A stretch of DNA of 64,000 nt from Mesobacillus sp. AQ2 (GCF_030122805.1 NZ_CP126080.1:1245001-1309000), one strand, 5' to 3'. Numbered from the stretch's first letter, positions 17,128-27,334 are shown. Notes: generated by a model from the sequence alone, not told the origin. Program-made: numbers and translations.

Positions 17128-17526
17128 TTGAAAATTGTTTATGCGTCTACACCCGGACAGGAAGAAAAAGTGGTAGAGCTTGCGAATTATTTTTACTCTG
17201 ATATTTTTCCATTATACTTCACGGATGAAGACATACATGAATTCGAAATGCTGGAAGTGTTACATACAAGGCCGGAACAGTTCGAGAGATTCAGTACACT
17301 CGGAGACGCTTTCCAGGTCATTACAAGTATGCAGACGTTGATCTCGATCCTGGAGTCTGGCCATATTCCCGAAAAATATCAGTCCATGTTCCGTAAAAAT
17401 GTCCAGATCTTGACGGACTACGGAATTTGCTTCCCTTTCAATTACAGTCAGTTCTCTGAATCAAAACATGTCCATCTAGAGTATATCAGTACTTATGCCA
17501 AAGCTGCCAACAGACTCTTGTTATAA
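17128..17526 (+). CDS. yhcU: YhcU family protein
   Basis: 132 residues, matching B. subtilis YhcU (about 131). It starts at TTG 17128, 7 nt after AGGTGGG: the sequence begins KIVYASTPGQEEKVVELANY. It is a soluble alpha/beta protein of unknown function found next to yhcT and yhcX in Bacillus. Nothing in the sequence suggests a catalytic motif. A longer frame upstream is not preceded by a ribosome site. Confidence 0.8.
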   Translation: MKIVYASTPGQEEKVVELANYFYSDIFPLYFTDEDIHEFEMLEVLHTRPEQFERFSTLGDAFQVITSMQTLISILESGHIPEKYQSMFRKNVQILTDYGICFPFNYSQFSESKHVHLEYISTYAKAANRLLL

Positions 17527-17529
17527 GAA

Positions 17530-17562
17530 GAAAACGCCTGCGAATCGCAGGCGTTTTTCGTT
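17530..17562. terminator. Bidirectional terminator between yhcU and the thioredoxin-like gene
   Basis: AAAACGCCTGCG / CGCAGGCGTTTT around a 3-nt loop, symmetrical enough to serve both converging genes. Confidence 0.92.
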
Positions 17563-18031
17563 ATTTCAGAGTGTACTCATTGAACCAATCTTTAAAAGTG
17601 GCTTCTTCCTGATAGCCGACGATCCGGTTAACTTCTTTTCCATCCTTGTATTGGACAATGGTTGGAGTCGATTCGATTCCGTAATCATTCCAGCCTTGTT
17701 CGAATTCGAGAAGGTTGTATTGTACTAAATCAACATCCATATCCTTTGCCAGAGGTGCGACCACTGGTGTTGTACGGACGCAGTGAGGGCATGTTGGGCT
17801 GAAAAAATAAACCGTAACATCTTCTCCGGCTTCAAGCTTCTTATCAAGTTCATCAGGCAGGATGATGTTTTGATAATTTGGGTCATCCAGCTGTTTGACG
17901 GTTTCGGGATGAAGCGTATCCTTGCCGTATGGATTGCCTTCAGATTTTTCCTCATTTTGCGCTTTATTGACAAAGAATAAAGCTGCGAACAATCCTATGA
18001 TAATAACCAAAAAAATGATAACCTTTTTCAA
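17561..18031 (-). CDS. Membrane-anchored thioredoxin-like protein (BdbA/BdbD-like)
   Basis: 156 residues. Residues 5-23 are an N-terminal membrane anchor, so the domain lies outside the membrane. The thioredoxin fold carries FFSPTCPHCVRTTPV with the C-P-H-C active site, an oxidising type like DsbA, and the cis-Pro segment IESTPTIVQYKDG. It should introduce or relay disulfides in exported proteins, with the adjacent BdbC re-oxidising it. The start is TTG at 18031, behind AAGGAGG and 1 nt after the bdbC stop, so the genes form one operon. Confidence 0.82.
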   Translation of the reverse strand: MKKVIIFLVIIIGLFAALFFVNKAQNEEKSEGNPYGKDTLHPETVKQLDDPNYQNIILPDELDKKLEAGEDVTVYFFSPTCPHCVRTTPVVAPLAKDMDVDLVQYNLLEFEQGWNDYGIESTPTIVQYKDGKEVNRIVGYQEEATFKDWFNEYTLK

Positions 18032-18032
18032 C

Positions 18033-18470
18033 TTAAGCTTCCTCCTTCGATTTCTTCCAAATAACCAGGCTTACAGAAAAAATAATGATGAATGCGGTCA
18101 AAGCCAGGAATGGGATGGTGATAAAACCCAACCAGTTGATGTACTGGCCTGTACAAGGCACTCTTCCGCAGGTAACAGCATTATCCGCCATGAATGGAAC
18201 TTTTTGCAATGAATAATGGTAAAGCGATATCAGTCCTCCGACAGCGGCCATGATCATTGTATAAAAAGAGATCTTATAATCCTTCTTCACAACAGCTATC
18301 CCAAGAATCAAGGCAAAAGGATACATCAGGATCCTCTGGTACCAGCATAGCAGGCAGGGCTCATACTGACGGATTTCCGAAAAATATAGACTGCCGAACA
18401 TCGCAATGATGGATGTGGCCCATGCTGTAAATAATAAGGTTTCCCTTGGATCTTTTTTAGGCTTTTCCAA
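18033..18470 (-). CDS. bdbC: Disulfide oxidoreductase BdbC (DsbB family)
   Basis: 145 residues with four membrane helices. The DsbB-type redox motif C-L-L-C (YEPCLLCWYQRI, near residue 40) and a second Cys pair in TCGRVPC (near 100-106) are both present. The protein passes electrons from a thioredoxin-like partner to quinone. The start is TTG, behind GGGGAG. It is the first gene of a two-gene operon with the thioredoxin-like protein. Confidence 0.92.
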   Translation of the reverse strand: MEKPKKDPRETLLFTAWATSIIAMFGSLYFSEIRQYEPCLLCWYQRILMYPFALILGIAVVKKDYKISFYTMIMAAVGGLISLYHYSLQKVPFMADNAVTCGRVPCTGQYINWLGFITIPFLALTAFIIIFSVSLVIWKKSKEEA

Positions 18471-18714
18471 GCTAATCTCCCCTAAGCTATGTAATTTCTA
18501 TTTAAACATTCTCTATAAAAGAAACAACTATCTCTCATTACATCTTAAGGAATGTAATAAAATATTTCAATTAACATTATGTGAAATAATTTTTCCCAAT
18601 AGATCAGGAGAAGCTACATATAGAGTATTATATTTTGTTGATTGCGGGTATAGGGATATGATGAAGTGATTTTTTACATATATGCAAGACGATTAAGAAA
18701 GGGTGCATCAATAT

Positions 18715-20253
18715 ATGACTGAACTGGATTTGTCCAAATTTGAAAAAAGAATGATTATCCGTAATACAAAGCAAGAGGATATTGAAGAAATCATTAAAAT
18801 GCAAAATAGCTGCTTTCCTGGGATGGACCCCTGGAAACGTGAGCAGCTGGAAAGCCATCTTGAAATTTTCCCTGAAGGCCAGTTCGTGGCGGAATATGAC
18901 GGAAAGGTGGTCGGGTCGTGTTCCAGCCTGATCATCAACTTCGACGAATACGATGACCGCCACAGTTGGGACGACATCACGGATGAAGGGTATATCACCA
19001 ACCATAACCCCGATGGCTATAATTTGTATGGAATTGAGGTAATGACCCATCCTGAATTCAGGAGGATGAAGGTGGGCTACCGTCTGTATGAGGCAAGAAA
19101 AGACCTCGCCCGGCAGATGAACCTGAAGAGTATCATCATCGGCGGCAGAATCCCGAATTACCATCTGCATGCGGAAGAAATGTCACCTCGGGAATATGTT
19201 AGGCAGGTCGCATCGCATAAAATTTATGATCCTGTTCTCTCATTCCAGCTAAGGAATGACTTCATATTAATGAGGATCAATCCCAATTATTTGCCTGACG
19301 ATCTTCAGTCAAACAAATATGCAACATTGATGGAATGGAATAATGTCGACTACCATCCGAAATCGAAGCGCTTTTTTAAAACAAGCAACCCGGTCCGCAT
19401 TTGCGTGGTCCAATATATGATGAGGCAAATTTCATCCTTCGATGACTTTGCACACCAGGTTGAATACTTTACCGATGTCGCTTCCGATGCCGGTTCGGAT
19501 TTTGCGGTGTTCCCGGAACTCTTTACAACACAGCTCATGTCATTCATGAATGAAAAATCACCGTCGCTCGCTGTCCGCAAAGTGGCGGAATTCACGGAAC
19601 AATATATTGAACTTTTTACAGATCTGGCGGTACGGTACAATGTCAATATCATTGGAGGCTCCCATTTTGTAAAAGAAGAAGATGAGGAAATTTATAATAT
19701 TTCCTATCTGTTCCGCCGCGATGGAACAATCGACAAGCAGTATAAGCTCCATATTACGCCGAATGAACGAAGATGGTGGGGGATCAGCCGGGGCGATGAA
19801 CTGAAAGTCTTCGATACAGACTGCGGCAAAATCGCCATCCAGATCTGTTATGATATCGAGTTTCCTGAGCTTGCGAGAATCGCCACGGATATGGGAGCAA
19901 AGATCATCTTCACTCCTTTCTGTACAGAAGATCGCCAGGGATACCTTCGTGTCCGTTACTGTGCCCAGGCAAGAGCGGTCGAGAACCAGGTCTACACAGT
20001 CATTTCCGGAACTGTCGGGAACCTGCCTCAAACAGAAAACATGGATATCCAATATGCCCAATCCGGGATTTTTGCGCCATCCGATTTTGAATTTGCAAGG
20101 GACGGGATCGTCGGCGAAACGAACCCGAACATCGAAATGGTGATGATTGGCGATGTCGACCTCGAAATCCTCCGCCGCCAGCGCCAGGACGGAACAGTAA
20201 GGCAGCTGAAAGACCGCAGGCACGATATATACAGGATTAAATATAAGAAGTAG
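18715..20253 (+). CDS. yhcX: GNAT acetyltransferase-nitrilase fusion (YhcX)
   Basis: 512 residues, the same as B. subtilis YhcX (513). Residues 1-200 form a GNAT domain (MIIRNTKQEDIEEI at the start, VMTHPEFRRMKVGYRLYEAR as the acetyl-CoA loop). Residues 225-505 form a carbon-nitrogen hydrolase with Glu in FAVFPELFT, Lys in YKLHITPNERRW and the catalytic Cys in IAIQICYDIEFPE. The substrate is unknown; amide hydrolysis coupled to acetylation is likely. The ATG at 18715 is preferred over GTG at 18703 for its better distance to AAAGGG. Confidence 0.88.
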   Translation: MTELDLSKFEKRMIIRNTKQEDIEEIIKMQNSCFPGMDPWKREQLESHLEIFPEGQFVAEYDGKVVGSCSSLIINFDEYDDRHSWDDITDEGYITNHNPDGYNLYGIEVMTHPEFRRMKVGYRLYEARKDLARQMNLKSIIIGGRIPNYHLHAEEMSPREYVRQVASHKIYDPVLSFQLRNDFILMRINPNYLPDDLQSNKYATLMEWNNVDYHPKSKRFFKTSNPVRICVVQYMMRQISSFDDFAHQVEYFTDVASDAGSDFAVFPELFTTQLMSFMNEKSPSLAVRKVAEFTEQYIELFTDLAVRYNVNIIGGSHFVKEEDEEIYNISYLFRRDGTIDKQYKLHITPNERRWWGISRGDELKVFDTDCGKIAIQICYDIEFPELARIATDMGAKIIFTPFCTEDRQGYLRVRYCAQARAVENQVYTVISGTVGNLPQTENMDIQYAQSGIFAPSDFEFARDGIVGETNPNIEMVMIGDVDLEILRRQRQDGTVRQLKDRRHDIYRIKYKK

Positions 20254-20382
20254 AAGCTGGCCATGCTGCAGCACCTGGGGAAAAGCACATAATTCCTCAG
20301 GTGCTTTTCCATGGGATTGGGGCAGTATCCCGGTAATCATCCTTTATTTGCGATTTACACCTTGGAAAATCAAGTAACTGGG

Positions 20383-20935
20383 AGTCACCAATAAAGCGTC
20401 TTGGTACTCTGAAAAGCCAGAAACAAGAAAAATAGGTCACCAATAGAGCGGATTGGTGACCTGAAATCCAGAAACTGAAAAAATAGGTCACCAATAAGCG
20501 GTCTTGGTGTCTGGATTTCTCAGAATTTGGAAGAATAGGCCATCAATAAGGGTTCTTGATGTCTTAAAAATCCAGAAACTAGAAAAACAGGTCTCCAATA
20601 CGCACTATTGGAGCAACAGAAATCCAAAATATGGATAATCAGGTCACCAATACGCCCTATTGGAGCACCGAAACTCCATAAAATGGATAATCGCATTACC
20701 AATAAGCCCTATTGGATCAACGAATCTCCATAAAATGGAAAATAGTGTCACCAATAAACCCTATTGGAGCAACGAAATCCATAAAATGGATAATCGCATT
20801 ACCAATAAGCCCTATTGGATCAACGAATCTCCATAAAATGGATAATCGTGTCACCAATAATGGTGCCCTAAAATCCCAGTAACAGAAAAAACGTATCACC
20901 AATATAACGTCTAGGAAACCTGAATACAGAAAACA
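20383..20935. repeat. 51-52-bp tandem hairpin repeat array, family 2 (about 11 units)
   Basis: Units begin with a CACCAATA-like motif near 20386, 20437, 20488, 20540, 20591, 20644, 20696, 20748, 20799, 20851 and 20897. Each holds two inverted repeats: hairpin 1 such as GGTCACCAAT / ATTGGTGACC, or CTCCAATA / TATTGGAG, and hairpin 2 such as TCCAG-AAA-CTGGA or TCCAT-AAA-ATGGA. Arms change in matching pairs between units. The same family recurs at 53060-53340. The 20254-21081 gap holds this array plus the pgcA promoter region; there is no supported gene. Confidence 0.9.
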
Positions 20936-21081
20936 GAACGAGATCGCCTATGTCCAAGTGGAATTCTAAGAAATAATTCCAAAACAATTTAACAAGTTGT
21001 CACAAAAGTTATCTAAGATGCACTATCTTGTTTTATAATTAGCTGTAAGATTTAAATCTTATTTTTTCGGGAGGTCATTCG

Positions 21082-22830
21082 ATGGATTGGAAGATGAATG
21101 CTGACAAGTGGCTTGGTTTTGCTGGATTGGATCCGGAGCTTAAAACCGAACTTGATTCATTAAAGGAAAACGAGAAGCATTTAGAGGAAGTATTTTATAA
21201 AAATCTTGAGTTTGGGACTGGCGGTATGCGCGGGGAAATTGGGGCCGGGACCAATCGTATGAACATATACACTGTGCGCAAAGCGTCGGCTGGACTGGCG
21301 GCATACATAGAAGAACATGGGGCTGAGGCGAAGCAGCGCGGTGTCGCGATCGCTTATGATTCCCGCCATAAATCACCGGAATTCGCGATGGAAGCTGCAA
21401 AGACTTTAGCTACGCGCGGTATCCAGACATATGTATTTGAAGAGTTGAGACCGACTCCGGAGCTGTCTTTTGCTGTCCGATACTTGCATGCATACGCAGG
21501 AATTGTGATTACAGCTAGCCATAATCCGCCTGAATACAATGGATATAAGGTCTATGGTCCGGACGGTGGGCAGCTGCCGCCTGACAGTGCTGACGAAGTC
21601 ATTGGCAAAGTGAATGAAATTGAAAATGAATTGTCAATCGAGGTACTGGATGAGCAGGAGCTGAAGGAAAAGGGCTTGATCAAGATGATTGGGCCAGAAG
21701 TGGACAGGGCTTATCTAGAAAAGCTGATGACCATTTCCGAAAATCCTACATTATCGGATGAAACCAATATAAAAGTGGTTTTCACCCCATTGCATGGAAC
21801 CGCCAATATGCCGGTGCGAAATATACTGACGAATCTTAAGTACCAGAATGTAGTAGTGGTAAAGGAGCAGGAGCTTCCAGATCCTGAATTTTCGACAGTG
21901 AAAAGTCCGAATCCTGAAGAGCATGCAGCATTTGAACTGGCAATCCGTGAAGGGAAGAAAATCGATGCTGATGTGCTGATCGCAACCGATCCTGATGCTG
22001 ACCGCCTTGGAATTGCTGTCAAAGATGCTGACGGCGAGTATACTGTGCTCACAGGGAATCAGACAGGAGCCTTGCTGCTGCACTATATTCTTACACAGAA
22101 AAAGGAAAAAGGTACTCTCCAGGCCAATGGAATCGTGTTAAAAACAATCGTGACGTCCGAACTTGGACGTGAAATTGCTTCATCTTTCGGACTTGAAACC
22201 CTCGATGTCCTTACTGGCTTCAAGTTCATTGCTGAAAAAATCAAACAATATGAAGAGACGGGAGAATATAAGTTCCTGTTCGGATATGAAGAAAGCTACG
22301 GATATCTGATCGGTGACTTTGCCCGTGATAAAGACGCCGTCCAGGCTGCAATGCTGGCGGTTGAAGTGTGTGCGTATTATAAAAAGAAGGGTATGTCTTT
22401 GTACGATGCGCTGTTAAGTGTTTTCGAAGAGTATGGTTTTTATCAGGAAGGGCTTCGTTCCCTTACGCTAAAAGGCAAAGAAGGAGCCGAGCTGATCCAG
22501 AAAACACTTGGGGTCTTCCGCCAGGAACCGCTTAAGAATCTGGGTGAATTGAAAGTAACGGCAGTGGAAGATTATTTAACAGGTGTAAGAGTGAATGAAA
22601 ATAACGAGGAAGAAAAGATCCAGCTTCCTTCTTCAAACGTCATCAAATACTATCTTGAGGATGGCACTTGGATGTGCCTTCGCCCATCTGGAACTGAGCC
22701 GAAAATCAAGTTCTATTTTGGTGTGAATGACAAGAGTCTTGCAGAAAGCAAGCAGAAGCTCCAAAAAATCGAACAGGATTTCATGCAGGTTGTAGAAGAG
22801 AAAATGGAAGCAGCAAAAACCAGGAAGTAA
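21082..22830 (+). CDS. pgcA: Alpha-phosphoglucomutase PgcA
   Basis: 582 residues, the size of B. subtilis PgcA (581). The phosphoserine loop is [16 protein letters not shown] (near residue 145), the Mg loop [11 protein letters not shown] (near 303), the sugar-binding loop [11 protein letters not shown] and the phosphate loop [13 protein letters not shown] near the C-terminus. It interconverts glucose-6-phosphate and glucose-1-phosphate, feeding UDP-glucose for lipid anchors and wall polymers. GGGAGG precedes the ATG. The gene lies in its B. subtilis neighbourhood. Confidence 0.95.
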   Translation: MDWKMNADKWLGFAGLDPELKTELDSLKENEKHLEEVFYKNLEFGTGGMRGEIGAGTNRMNIYTVRKASAGLAAYIEEHGAEAKQRGVAIAYDSRHKSPEFAMEAAKTLATRGIQTYVFEELRPTPELSFAVRYLHAYAGIVITASHNPPEYNGYKVYGPDGGQLPPDSADEVIGKVNEIENELSIEVLDEQELKEKGLIKMIGPEVDRAYLEKLMTISENPTLSDETNIKVVFTPLHGTANMPVRNILTNLKYQNVVVVKEQELPDPEFSTVKSPNPEEHAAFELAIREGKKIDADVLIATDPDADRLGIAVKDADGEYTVLTGNQTGALLLHYILTQKKEKGTLQANGIVLKTIVTSELGREIASSFGLETLDVLTGFKFIAEKIKQYEETGEYKFLFGYEESYGYLIGDFARDKDAVQAAMLAVEVCAYYKKKGMSLYDALLSVFEEYGFYQEGLRSLTLKGKEGAELIQKTLGVFRQEPLKNLGELKVTAVEDYLTGVRVNENNEEEKIQLPSSNVIKYYLEDGTWMCLRPSGTEPKIKFYFGVNDKSLAESKQKLQKIEQDFMQVVEEKMEAAKTRK

Positions 22831-22831
22831 G

Positions 22832-23038
22832 GGGTACGGAATCCGGGTTGGCACGATCAACCCGGGAATGGTTGACACCTATTTCGCAGACTCCAAACAG
22901 GATATTCCTGAAAAAAACGACTGGCTGAAAGTGGAGGACATTGCCAATGCTGTCGTCTATATGGCTTCAGCACCGAAGCATATGCTGATCGATGAAATCG
23001 TCATCCATCTACTGGTACAGAATTATCCGATTGCTTAA
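22832..23038 (+). pseudogene. C-terminal remnant of a short-chain dehydrogenase/reductase
   Basis: Directly after the pgcA stop the frame reads GYGIRVGTINPGMVDTYFAD and on to a TAA at 23036-23038. This is the Y-x-x-x-K-downstream part of an SDR (the IRVxTINPGxVDT segment), about 68 residues. The cofactor-binding N-terminal half and the catalytic Tyr-Lys are missing and there is no ribosome site or start. It is a gene remnant, and marks a deletion or rearrangement at the pgcA 3' end. Confidence 0.82.
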
Positions 23039-23052
23039 AATTAAAACCAATC

Positions 23053-23089
23053 CGAAGAGAGGAGTCTCTCTTCGGATTTTTTTGCTTTT
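23053..23089 (+). terminator. Terminator after the SDR remnant
   Basis: CCGAAGAGAG / CTCTCTTCGG with a 4-nt loop and TTTTTTT; it now serves pgcA. Confidence 0.92.
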
Positions 23090-23177
23090 ACGACTTTTGT
23101 CTGAGTGAGTTTCAGACTTTTTTAGAAAGCGCCATTTTCCGAATAGAGATATAATAAATAGAAACGGGGGGATTTGC

Positions 23178-24296
23178 ATGTCAGGAAATAAAGCTGATTC
23201 TAATGTCGGCATTCTGAAGGAAATTGCAGAAGTACTGAACGAGGGGACAGAGCTTAATCGTGTCCTGGCGGAGGTTCTAAGCAGGCTTTTACATATTACC
23301 GGCTTGGAGACGGGCTGGATATTTCTAATTGACGGACAGGGTGAATATCAGCTGGCTGCAAAGTCCAACCTGCCGCCTGCATTATCCCGGAATGATTTCA
23401 TGCCAATGTGCGAGGGCGGCTGCTGGTGTGTGGACCGCTATAATGATGGAAGACTGAATAAAGCAACGAATATATTTGAATGTAAAAGGCTTGAAGATGC
23501 GATCAATAATAAAACAGGCGATACGAATGGATTGACGCATCATGCGACGGTTCCATTGCGGGCGGGAGATGAGAAGTTCGGGGTTATGAACGTCGGCTCG
23601 CCTCATAAAACACATTTTAAAAAAGAAGAGCTTGCCTTGCTTGAAGCGGTCGCATTCCAAATCGGTACTGCCATAAAACGAATAAAACTTGCTCAGCAGG
23701 AGCAGGAGCTTGCGCTGGCAGCTGAGCGTAACCGGCTGGCAAGGGATCTGCATGATTCGGTGAACCAGCTTCTTTTTTCTTTAAGCCTGACGGCAAGGGC
23801 TGGCATTGAAATGGCGGGTACCACCGAACTGAAAGAGACTTTTTCATACATACAGGACCTGGCTCAGGAAGCACAGGGGGAAATGCGGGCGCTGATCTGG
23901 CAACTGCGTCCCCGCGGCCTAGAGAACGGAATCATATGCGCGCTAGCCGGTTATGCAGAGATGCTGGATTTAAGTTTGGACACAACAGTATCGGGAGTTG
24001 CAAGTCTGCCAGGAAAAGTGGAAGAAGCACTCTGGAGAATTGGTCAGGAAGCCTTGGCCAACTGCAAAAAACATGCTGGGACTAATCAAGTTGAATTGTC
24101 GCTTAACACGGCAACCGAACTGGTGGAAATGAGGATCAAGGATGATGGATGCGGTTTTAATTTCGATCCGGAAAAAGAGCTGCCTTCACTTGGTTTGAAA
24201 AGTATGCAAACTCGTGCTTCTTCACTTGGAGGCCTGGTTGAAATCAAAAGTAAACATGGGGAAGGAACCTCTGTTATCATAAGAATTCCTATTTAA
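23178..24296 (+). CDS. yhcY: GAF sensor histidine kinase (YhcY)
   Basis: 372 residues. There are no membrane segments. Residues 10-165 form a GAF domain with a Cys-containing loop, MCEGGCWCVDRY, which could bind a metal or Fe-S cluster as in other Cys-rich GAF sensors. Residues 175-270 form a HisKA_3 dimerisation domain, with the phospho-His in RLARDLHDSVNQ. Residues 275-372 form the HATPase, with DDGCGF and LGLKSMQTRA. The partner is the NarL-type regulator 15 bp downstream. The signal is unknown. Confidence 0.88.
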   Translation: MSGNKADSNVGILKEIAEVLNEGTELNRVLAEVLSRLLHITGLETGWIFLIDGQGEYQLAAKSNLPPALSRNDFMPMCEGGCWCVDRYNDGRLNKATNIFECKRLEDAINNKTGDTNGLTHHATVPLRAGDEKFGVMNVGSPHKTHFKKEELALLEAVAFQIGTAIKRIKLAQQEQELALAAERNRLARDLHDSVNQLLFSLSLTARAGIEMAGTTELKETFSYIQDLAQEAQGEMRALIWQLRPRGLENGIICALAGYAEMLDLSLDTTVSGVASLPGKVEEALWRIGQEALANCKKHAGTNQVELSLNTATELVEMRIKDDGCGFNFDPEKELPSLGLKSMQTRASSLGGLVEIKSKHGEGTSVIIRIPI

Positions 24297-24311
24297 AAGG
24301 AGGAACCGTGA

Positions 24312-24971
24312 ATGGCAATTAAAGTGCTGATTGCAGATGACCATCATGTCGTCAGGAGAGGCCTGGCTTTCTTCCTAAGGACACAGGAGCAGCTTGAAAT
24401 CATTGGGGAGGCAGGTAATGGGAAGGAAGCAGTTGAGCTTGCGGAGAAACTGAATCCTGATATTATCCTAATGGATTTAATCATGCCTGAACTGAACGGT
24501 ATTGAGGCGACAAAAATCATTAAAGCAAAAAATCCTGATATTAAGATCATGATGCTGACCAGCTATTCCGACCAGGAACATGTCATACCTGCAATCGAGG
24601 CTGGAGCATCGGGATATCAGCTAAAAGACATTCAGCCGGATGAACTCGTCAAGTCGATCATCAGGATGGTGGAAGGCGAAAGCCAGCTGCATCCAAAAGC
24701 AACTTCACTCGTTTTGAAGCATCTTTCCGGCAATAACCGAACTATTAGAAGACCGCTTGATGAGCTGACCAAACGGGAGCTTGAGGTGCTGAAGGAAATA
24801 GCCAGCGGAAAAAGCAACAAAGAAATCGCAGCTGCCTTATATATTACAGAAAAAACTGTAAAGACCCATGTATCCAATGTCCTGGCAAAATTGGAACTGG
24901 CAGACCGTACTCAGGCGGCTTTGTATGCAGTCAGGAATCGCCTTGTGGATCAGGAACCTCCTTCGGCCTAG
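24312..24971 (+). CDS. yhcZ: NarL-family response regulator (YhcZ)
   Basis: 219 residues. The receiver domain has the acidic pocket DD (residues 9-10) and the phospho-Asp in DIILMDLIMPE, followed by the conserved Lys in YQLKDIQP. The C-terminal LuxR-type HTH is clear: LTKRELEVLKEIASGKSNKEI and LYITEKTVKTHVSNVL. It should be phosphorylated by the upstream GAF kinase. AAAGGAGG precedes the ATG and the two genes are clearly one operon. Confidence 0.93.
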   Translation: MAIKVLIADDHHVVRRGLAFFLRTQEQLEIIGEAGNGKEAVELAEKLNPDIILMDLIMPELNGIEATKIIKAKNPDIKIMMLTSYSDQEHVIPAIEAGASGYQLKDIQPDELVKSIIRMVEGESQLHPKATSLVLKHLSGNNRTIRRPLDELTKRELEVLKEIASGKSNKEIAAALYITEKTVKTHVSNVLAKLELADRTQAALYAVRNRLVDQEPPSA

Positions 24972-25005
24972 CAGAAACTTCCTGATGGATAACAGCATAA
25001 AAAAG

Positions 25006-25049
25006 AACAAACACGGCACCTTAATATAGGTGGCCGTGTTATTTTTTGG
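25006..25049. terminator. Terminator between yhcZ and yhdB
   Basis: AACACGGC-ACC / GGT-GGCCGTGTT around TTAATATA, followed by ATTTTTT on the plus strand. One base is bulged. Confidence 0.85.
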
Positions 25050-25062
25050 TGGAATTCTCAGT

Positions 25063-25317
25063 TTAAATCGAGCCGGTTACAGCGGTTTCCAGGCAGTCGT
25101 CGCCGGCGGCTTCATTTGCGTGGTCGATGTATCTTAGCAGTGAATACAGGCTTTTTTCAATGACGGTATAATCTTTTTCAAAGTTATAAGCGTGGAGAAA
25201 ATGCTCAATTTTCTTAGCCAGGAATTGATCCTCGGTCCTGACCATCAGGATGAGCAGGTTATCCCATTGGGACCGATGCGTGTAATATAGTGCGCGGTCA
25301 TAATCCGTTTTGTTCAT
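25063..25317 (-). CDS. yhdB: YhdB family protein
   Basis: 84 residues from the ATG at 25317, behind AAGGAGG. The sequence is helical and charged (DYDRALYYTHRSQWDNLLIL, EHFLHAYNFEKDYTVIEKSL). It matches the size and position of B. subtilis YhdB, a small protein of unknown function. A TTG two codons upstream is less likely. Transcribed against its neighbours. Confidence 0.8.
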   Translation of the reverse strand: MNKTDYDRALYYTHRSQWDNLLILMVRTEDQFLAKKIEHFLHAYNFEKDYTVIEKSLYSLLRYIDHANEAAGDDCLETAVTGSI

Positions 25318-25491
25318 TGTCAATCCTCCTTATGAGGAGTTGATAATATTATATGGAGTTGAGTGCGGAACTTCCTCAGAAAATGTTGGACGCCTTTGTT
25401 TACAGGGTTTTTTAATATTTACCTGTATATTCGGCCATTAGATGAACTCTGGGTACTTAAGGGGAAAAAACAGCGAAAAGGGGCGTTATAA

Positions 25492-25815
25492 ATGAAAAAG
25501 TTTCTTTTATCATTAACAGTAACCATGCTTATGTCCATCGGCTCCCTAAGTATAGATAGTGGTGCGCAAAGGCCTGATTATGAAAAATATGGCCGGATCG
25601 CTACCGCCGTGATCAAAGAAGATTTTCCCGGTGAGGAGGTCCAGGATTATAAGTATATGGGCCGAAAGCAAATTGATGATCGGCAGGTGCTGGACTCCTT
25701 CCAGTACAAAGTAAATGTAAACGGGAAACCAGTTTTTATGACCGTACAAATCACACATGATTTGAAAAACAACCGATTAGTAAGCCTTAGCGTAACTGAA
25801 CAGCAACAGCAGTAA
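25492..25815 (+). CDS. yhdC: Secreted DUF3889-type protein (YhdC-like)
   Basis: 107 residues. Residues 1-24 form a signal peptide (MKKFLLSLTVTMLMSIGSLS) with a likely cleavage near SGA-QR. The mature part, RPDYEKYGRIATAVIKEDFP and DSFQYKVNVNGKPVFMTVQI, matches YhdC/DUF3889, a family of small secreted proteins of unknown function in Bacillus. Located between yhdB and spoVR as in B. subtilis. Confidence 0.8.
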   Translation: MKKFLLSLTVTMLMSIGSLSIDSGAQRPDYEKYGRIATAVIKEDFPGEEVQDYKYMGRKQIDDRQVLDSFQYKVNVNGKPVFMTVQITHDLKNNRLVSLSVTEQQQQ

Positions 25816-25883
25816 AGTTTTTAACCTGTTCATCTTTCTCCTTTTTTTCTCATACATTGTTGTAAGAGGTGAAAGGGGGAGAG

Positions 25884-27296
25884 ATGGTGTCGGAAGAACA
25901 GAAGTCTCTAGAATATGCCATTTCTGAAATTACTGAGATTGCAAAGGGATTTGGGCTGGATTTTTATCCGATGCGATATGAAATTTGTCCTGCCGAAATC
26001 ATCTATACATTTGGGGCATACGGGATGCCAACGAGATTTTCACATTGGAGCTTCGGAAAACAGTTCCATAAAATGAAGCTTCATTATGATTTGGGGCTAT
26101 CGAAGATTTATGAATTGGTAATCAATTCGAATCCCTGTTATGCTTTCCTGCTTGATTCGAATTCGCTGATCCAGAACAAATTAATTGTTGCCCATGTACT
26201 CGCTCATTGCGATTTTTTCAAAAATAATGTACGTTTCCAGAATACGAAAAGGGATATGGTTGAGAGCATGGCAGCGACCGCGGAACGGATCCGCAAATAT
26301 GAAATCGAGCATGGGAAACAAGCAGTTGAGTCATTTCTGGATGCTGTATTGGCGATTGAAGAGCATATCGATCCTTCATTAATGAGGCCAAAGCTCGCAT
26401 GGTCAATCGAAGACGATGACGGTGATGATGAACCAGTAACTGCAGCCAGTCCATATGATGATCTTTGGGATCTTGATACAAAAAATGCACAGCCCAAAGA
26501 AGCTAACAAGAAAAAGAAATTCCCGCCAAGGCCGGAGAAAGATCTTCTTTTATTCATCGAAAGCTACAGCCGGGAGTTGGCTGACTGGCAAAGGGATATC
26601 CTGACGATGATGCGTGAGGAAATGCTCTATTTTTGGCCGCAGCTGGAGACGAAAATCATGAACGAGGGATGGGCATCTTACTGGCACCAACGGATTCTCC
26701 GAGAGATGGACCTGACCAGCGGGGAGTCAATCGAGTTCGCCAAATTGAATGCTGGTGTTGTTCAGCCATCGAAGACAGGAATCAACCCATATTATCTTGG
26801 TATTAAAATGTTTGAAGATATAGAAGAGCGGTATGATAATCCAACTGAGGAAATGAAACGACGAGGTGTCAAACCAGGATCAGGAAGGGAAAAAATGTTC
26901 GAAGTCCGTGAGATTGAATCGGATATATCATTTTTACGCAATTACCTGACCAAGGATCTTGTCATGCGAGAGGATATGTATCTTTTCCAAAAGCAGGGCA
27001 GGGAATACAAAGTCGTAGACAAAGCCTGGGAACAAGTCCGTGACCAGCTTGTAGGGATGAGAGTGAATGGCGGGTTCCCTTATCTGACTGTGACAGATGG
27101 TGATTACCTTAAAAACGGTGAGCTATATATAACGCATGGCTTCGAAGGAATAGAATTGGACATTAAATACCTTGAAAAAGTTCTCCCGTATATCCATCAG
27201 CTATGGGGCCGAAAGTGTCATATTGAAACGATTGTCGAAGGCAGGGCCATGCTTTACACGTATGATGGAAAAGGGGTCCACCGCAAATATTTATAA
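25884..27296 (+). CDS. spoVR: Stage V sporulation protein R
   Basis: 470 residues, close to the 468 of B. subtilis SpoVR. Landmarks: [19 protein letters not shown] (near residue 53), [12 protein letters not shown], and the strongly conserved [21 protein letters not shown] near 260. SpoVR is made in the mother cell and affects spore cortex formation; the mechanism is unknown. Neither a transmembrane segment nor a signal is visible. I favour the ATG at 25884, near a GGGGGAG site; GTG 25869 or GTG 25887 are alternatives. Confidence 0.92.
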   Translation: MVSEEQKSLEYAISEITEIAKGFGLDFYPMRYEICPAEIIYTFGAYGMPTRFSHWSFGKQFHKMKLHYDLGLSKIYELVINSNPCYAFLLDSNSLIQNKLIVAHVLAHCDFFKNNVRFQNTKRDMVESMAATAERIRKYEIEHGKQAVESFLDAVLAIEEHIDPSLMRPKLAWSIEDDDGDDEPVTAASPYDDLWDLDTKNAQPKEANKKKKFPPRPEKDLLLFIESYSRELADWQRDILTMMREEMLYFWPQLETKIMNEGWASYWHQRILREMDLTSGESIEFAKLNAGVVQPSKTGINPYYLGIKMFEDIEERYDNPTEEMKRRGVKPGSGREKMFEVREIESDISFLRNYLTKDLVMREDMYLFQKQGREYKVVDKAWEQVRDQLVGMRVNGGFPYLTVTDGDYLKNGELYITHGFEGIELDIKYLEKVLPYIHQLWGRKCHIETIVEGRAMLYTYDGKGVHRKYL

Positions 27297-27305
27297 GTCC
27301 AGGAC

Positions 27306-27334
27306 AGAACCGCTGATACCAGCGGTTTTTTTAT
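27306..27334 (+). terminator. Terminator after spoVR
   Basis: AACCGCTG / CAGCGGTT around ATACC, followed by TTTTTTT. Confidence 0.88.
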
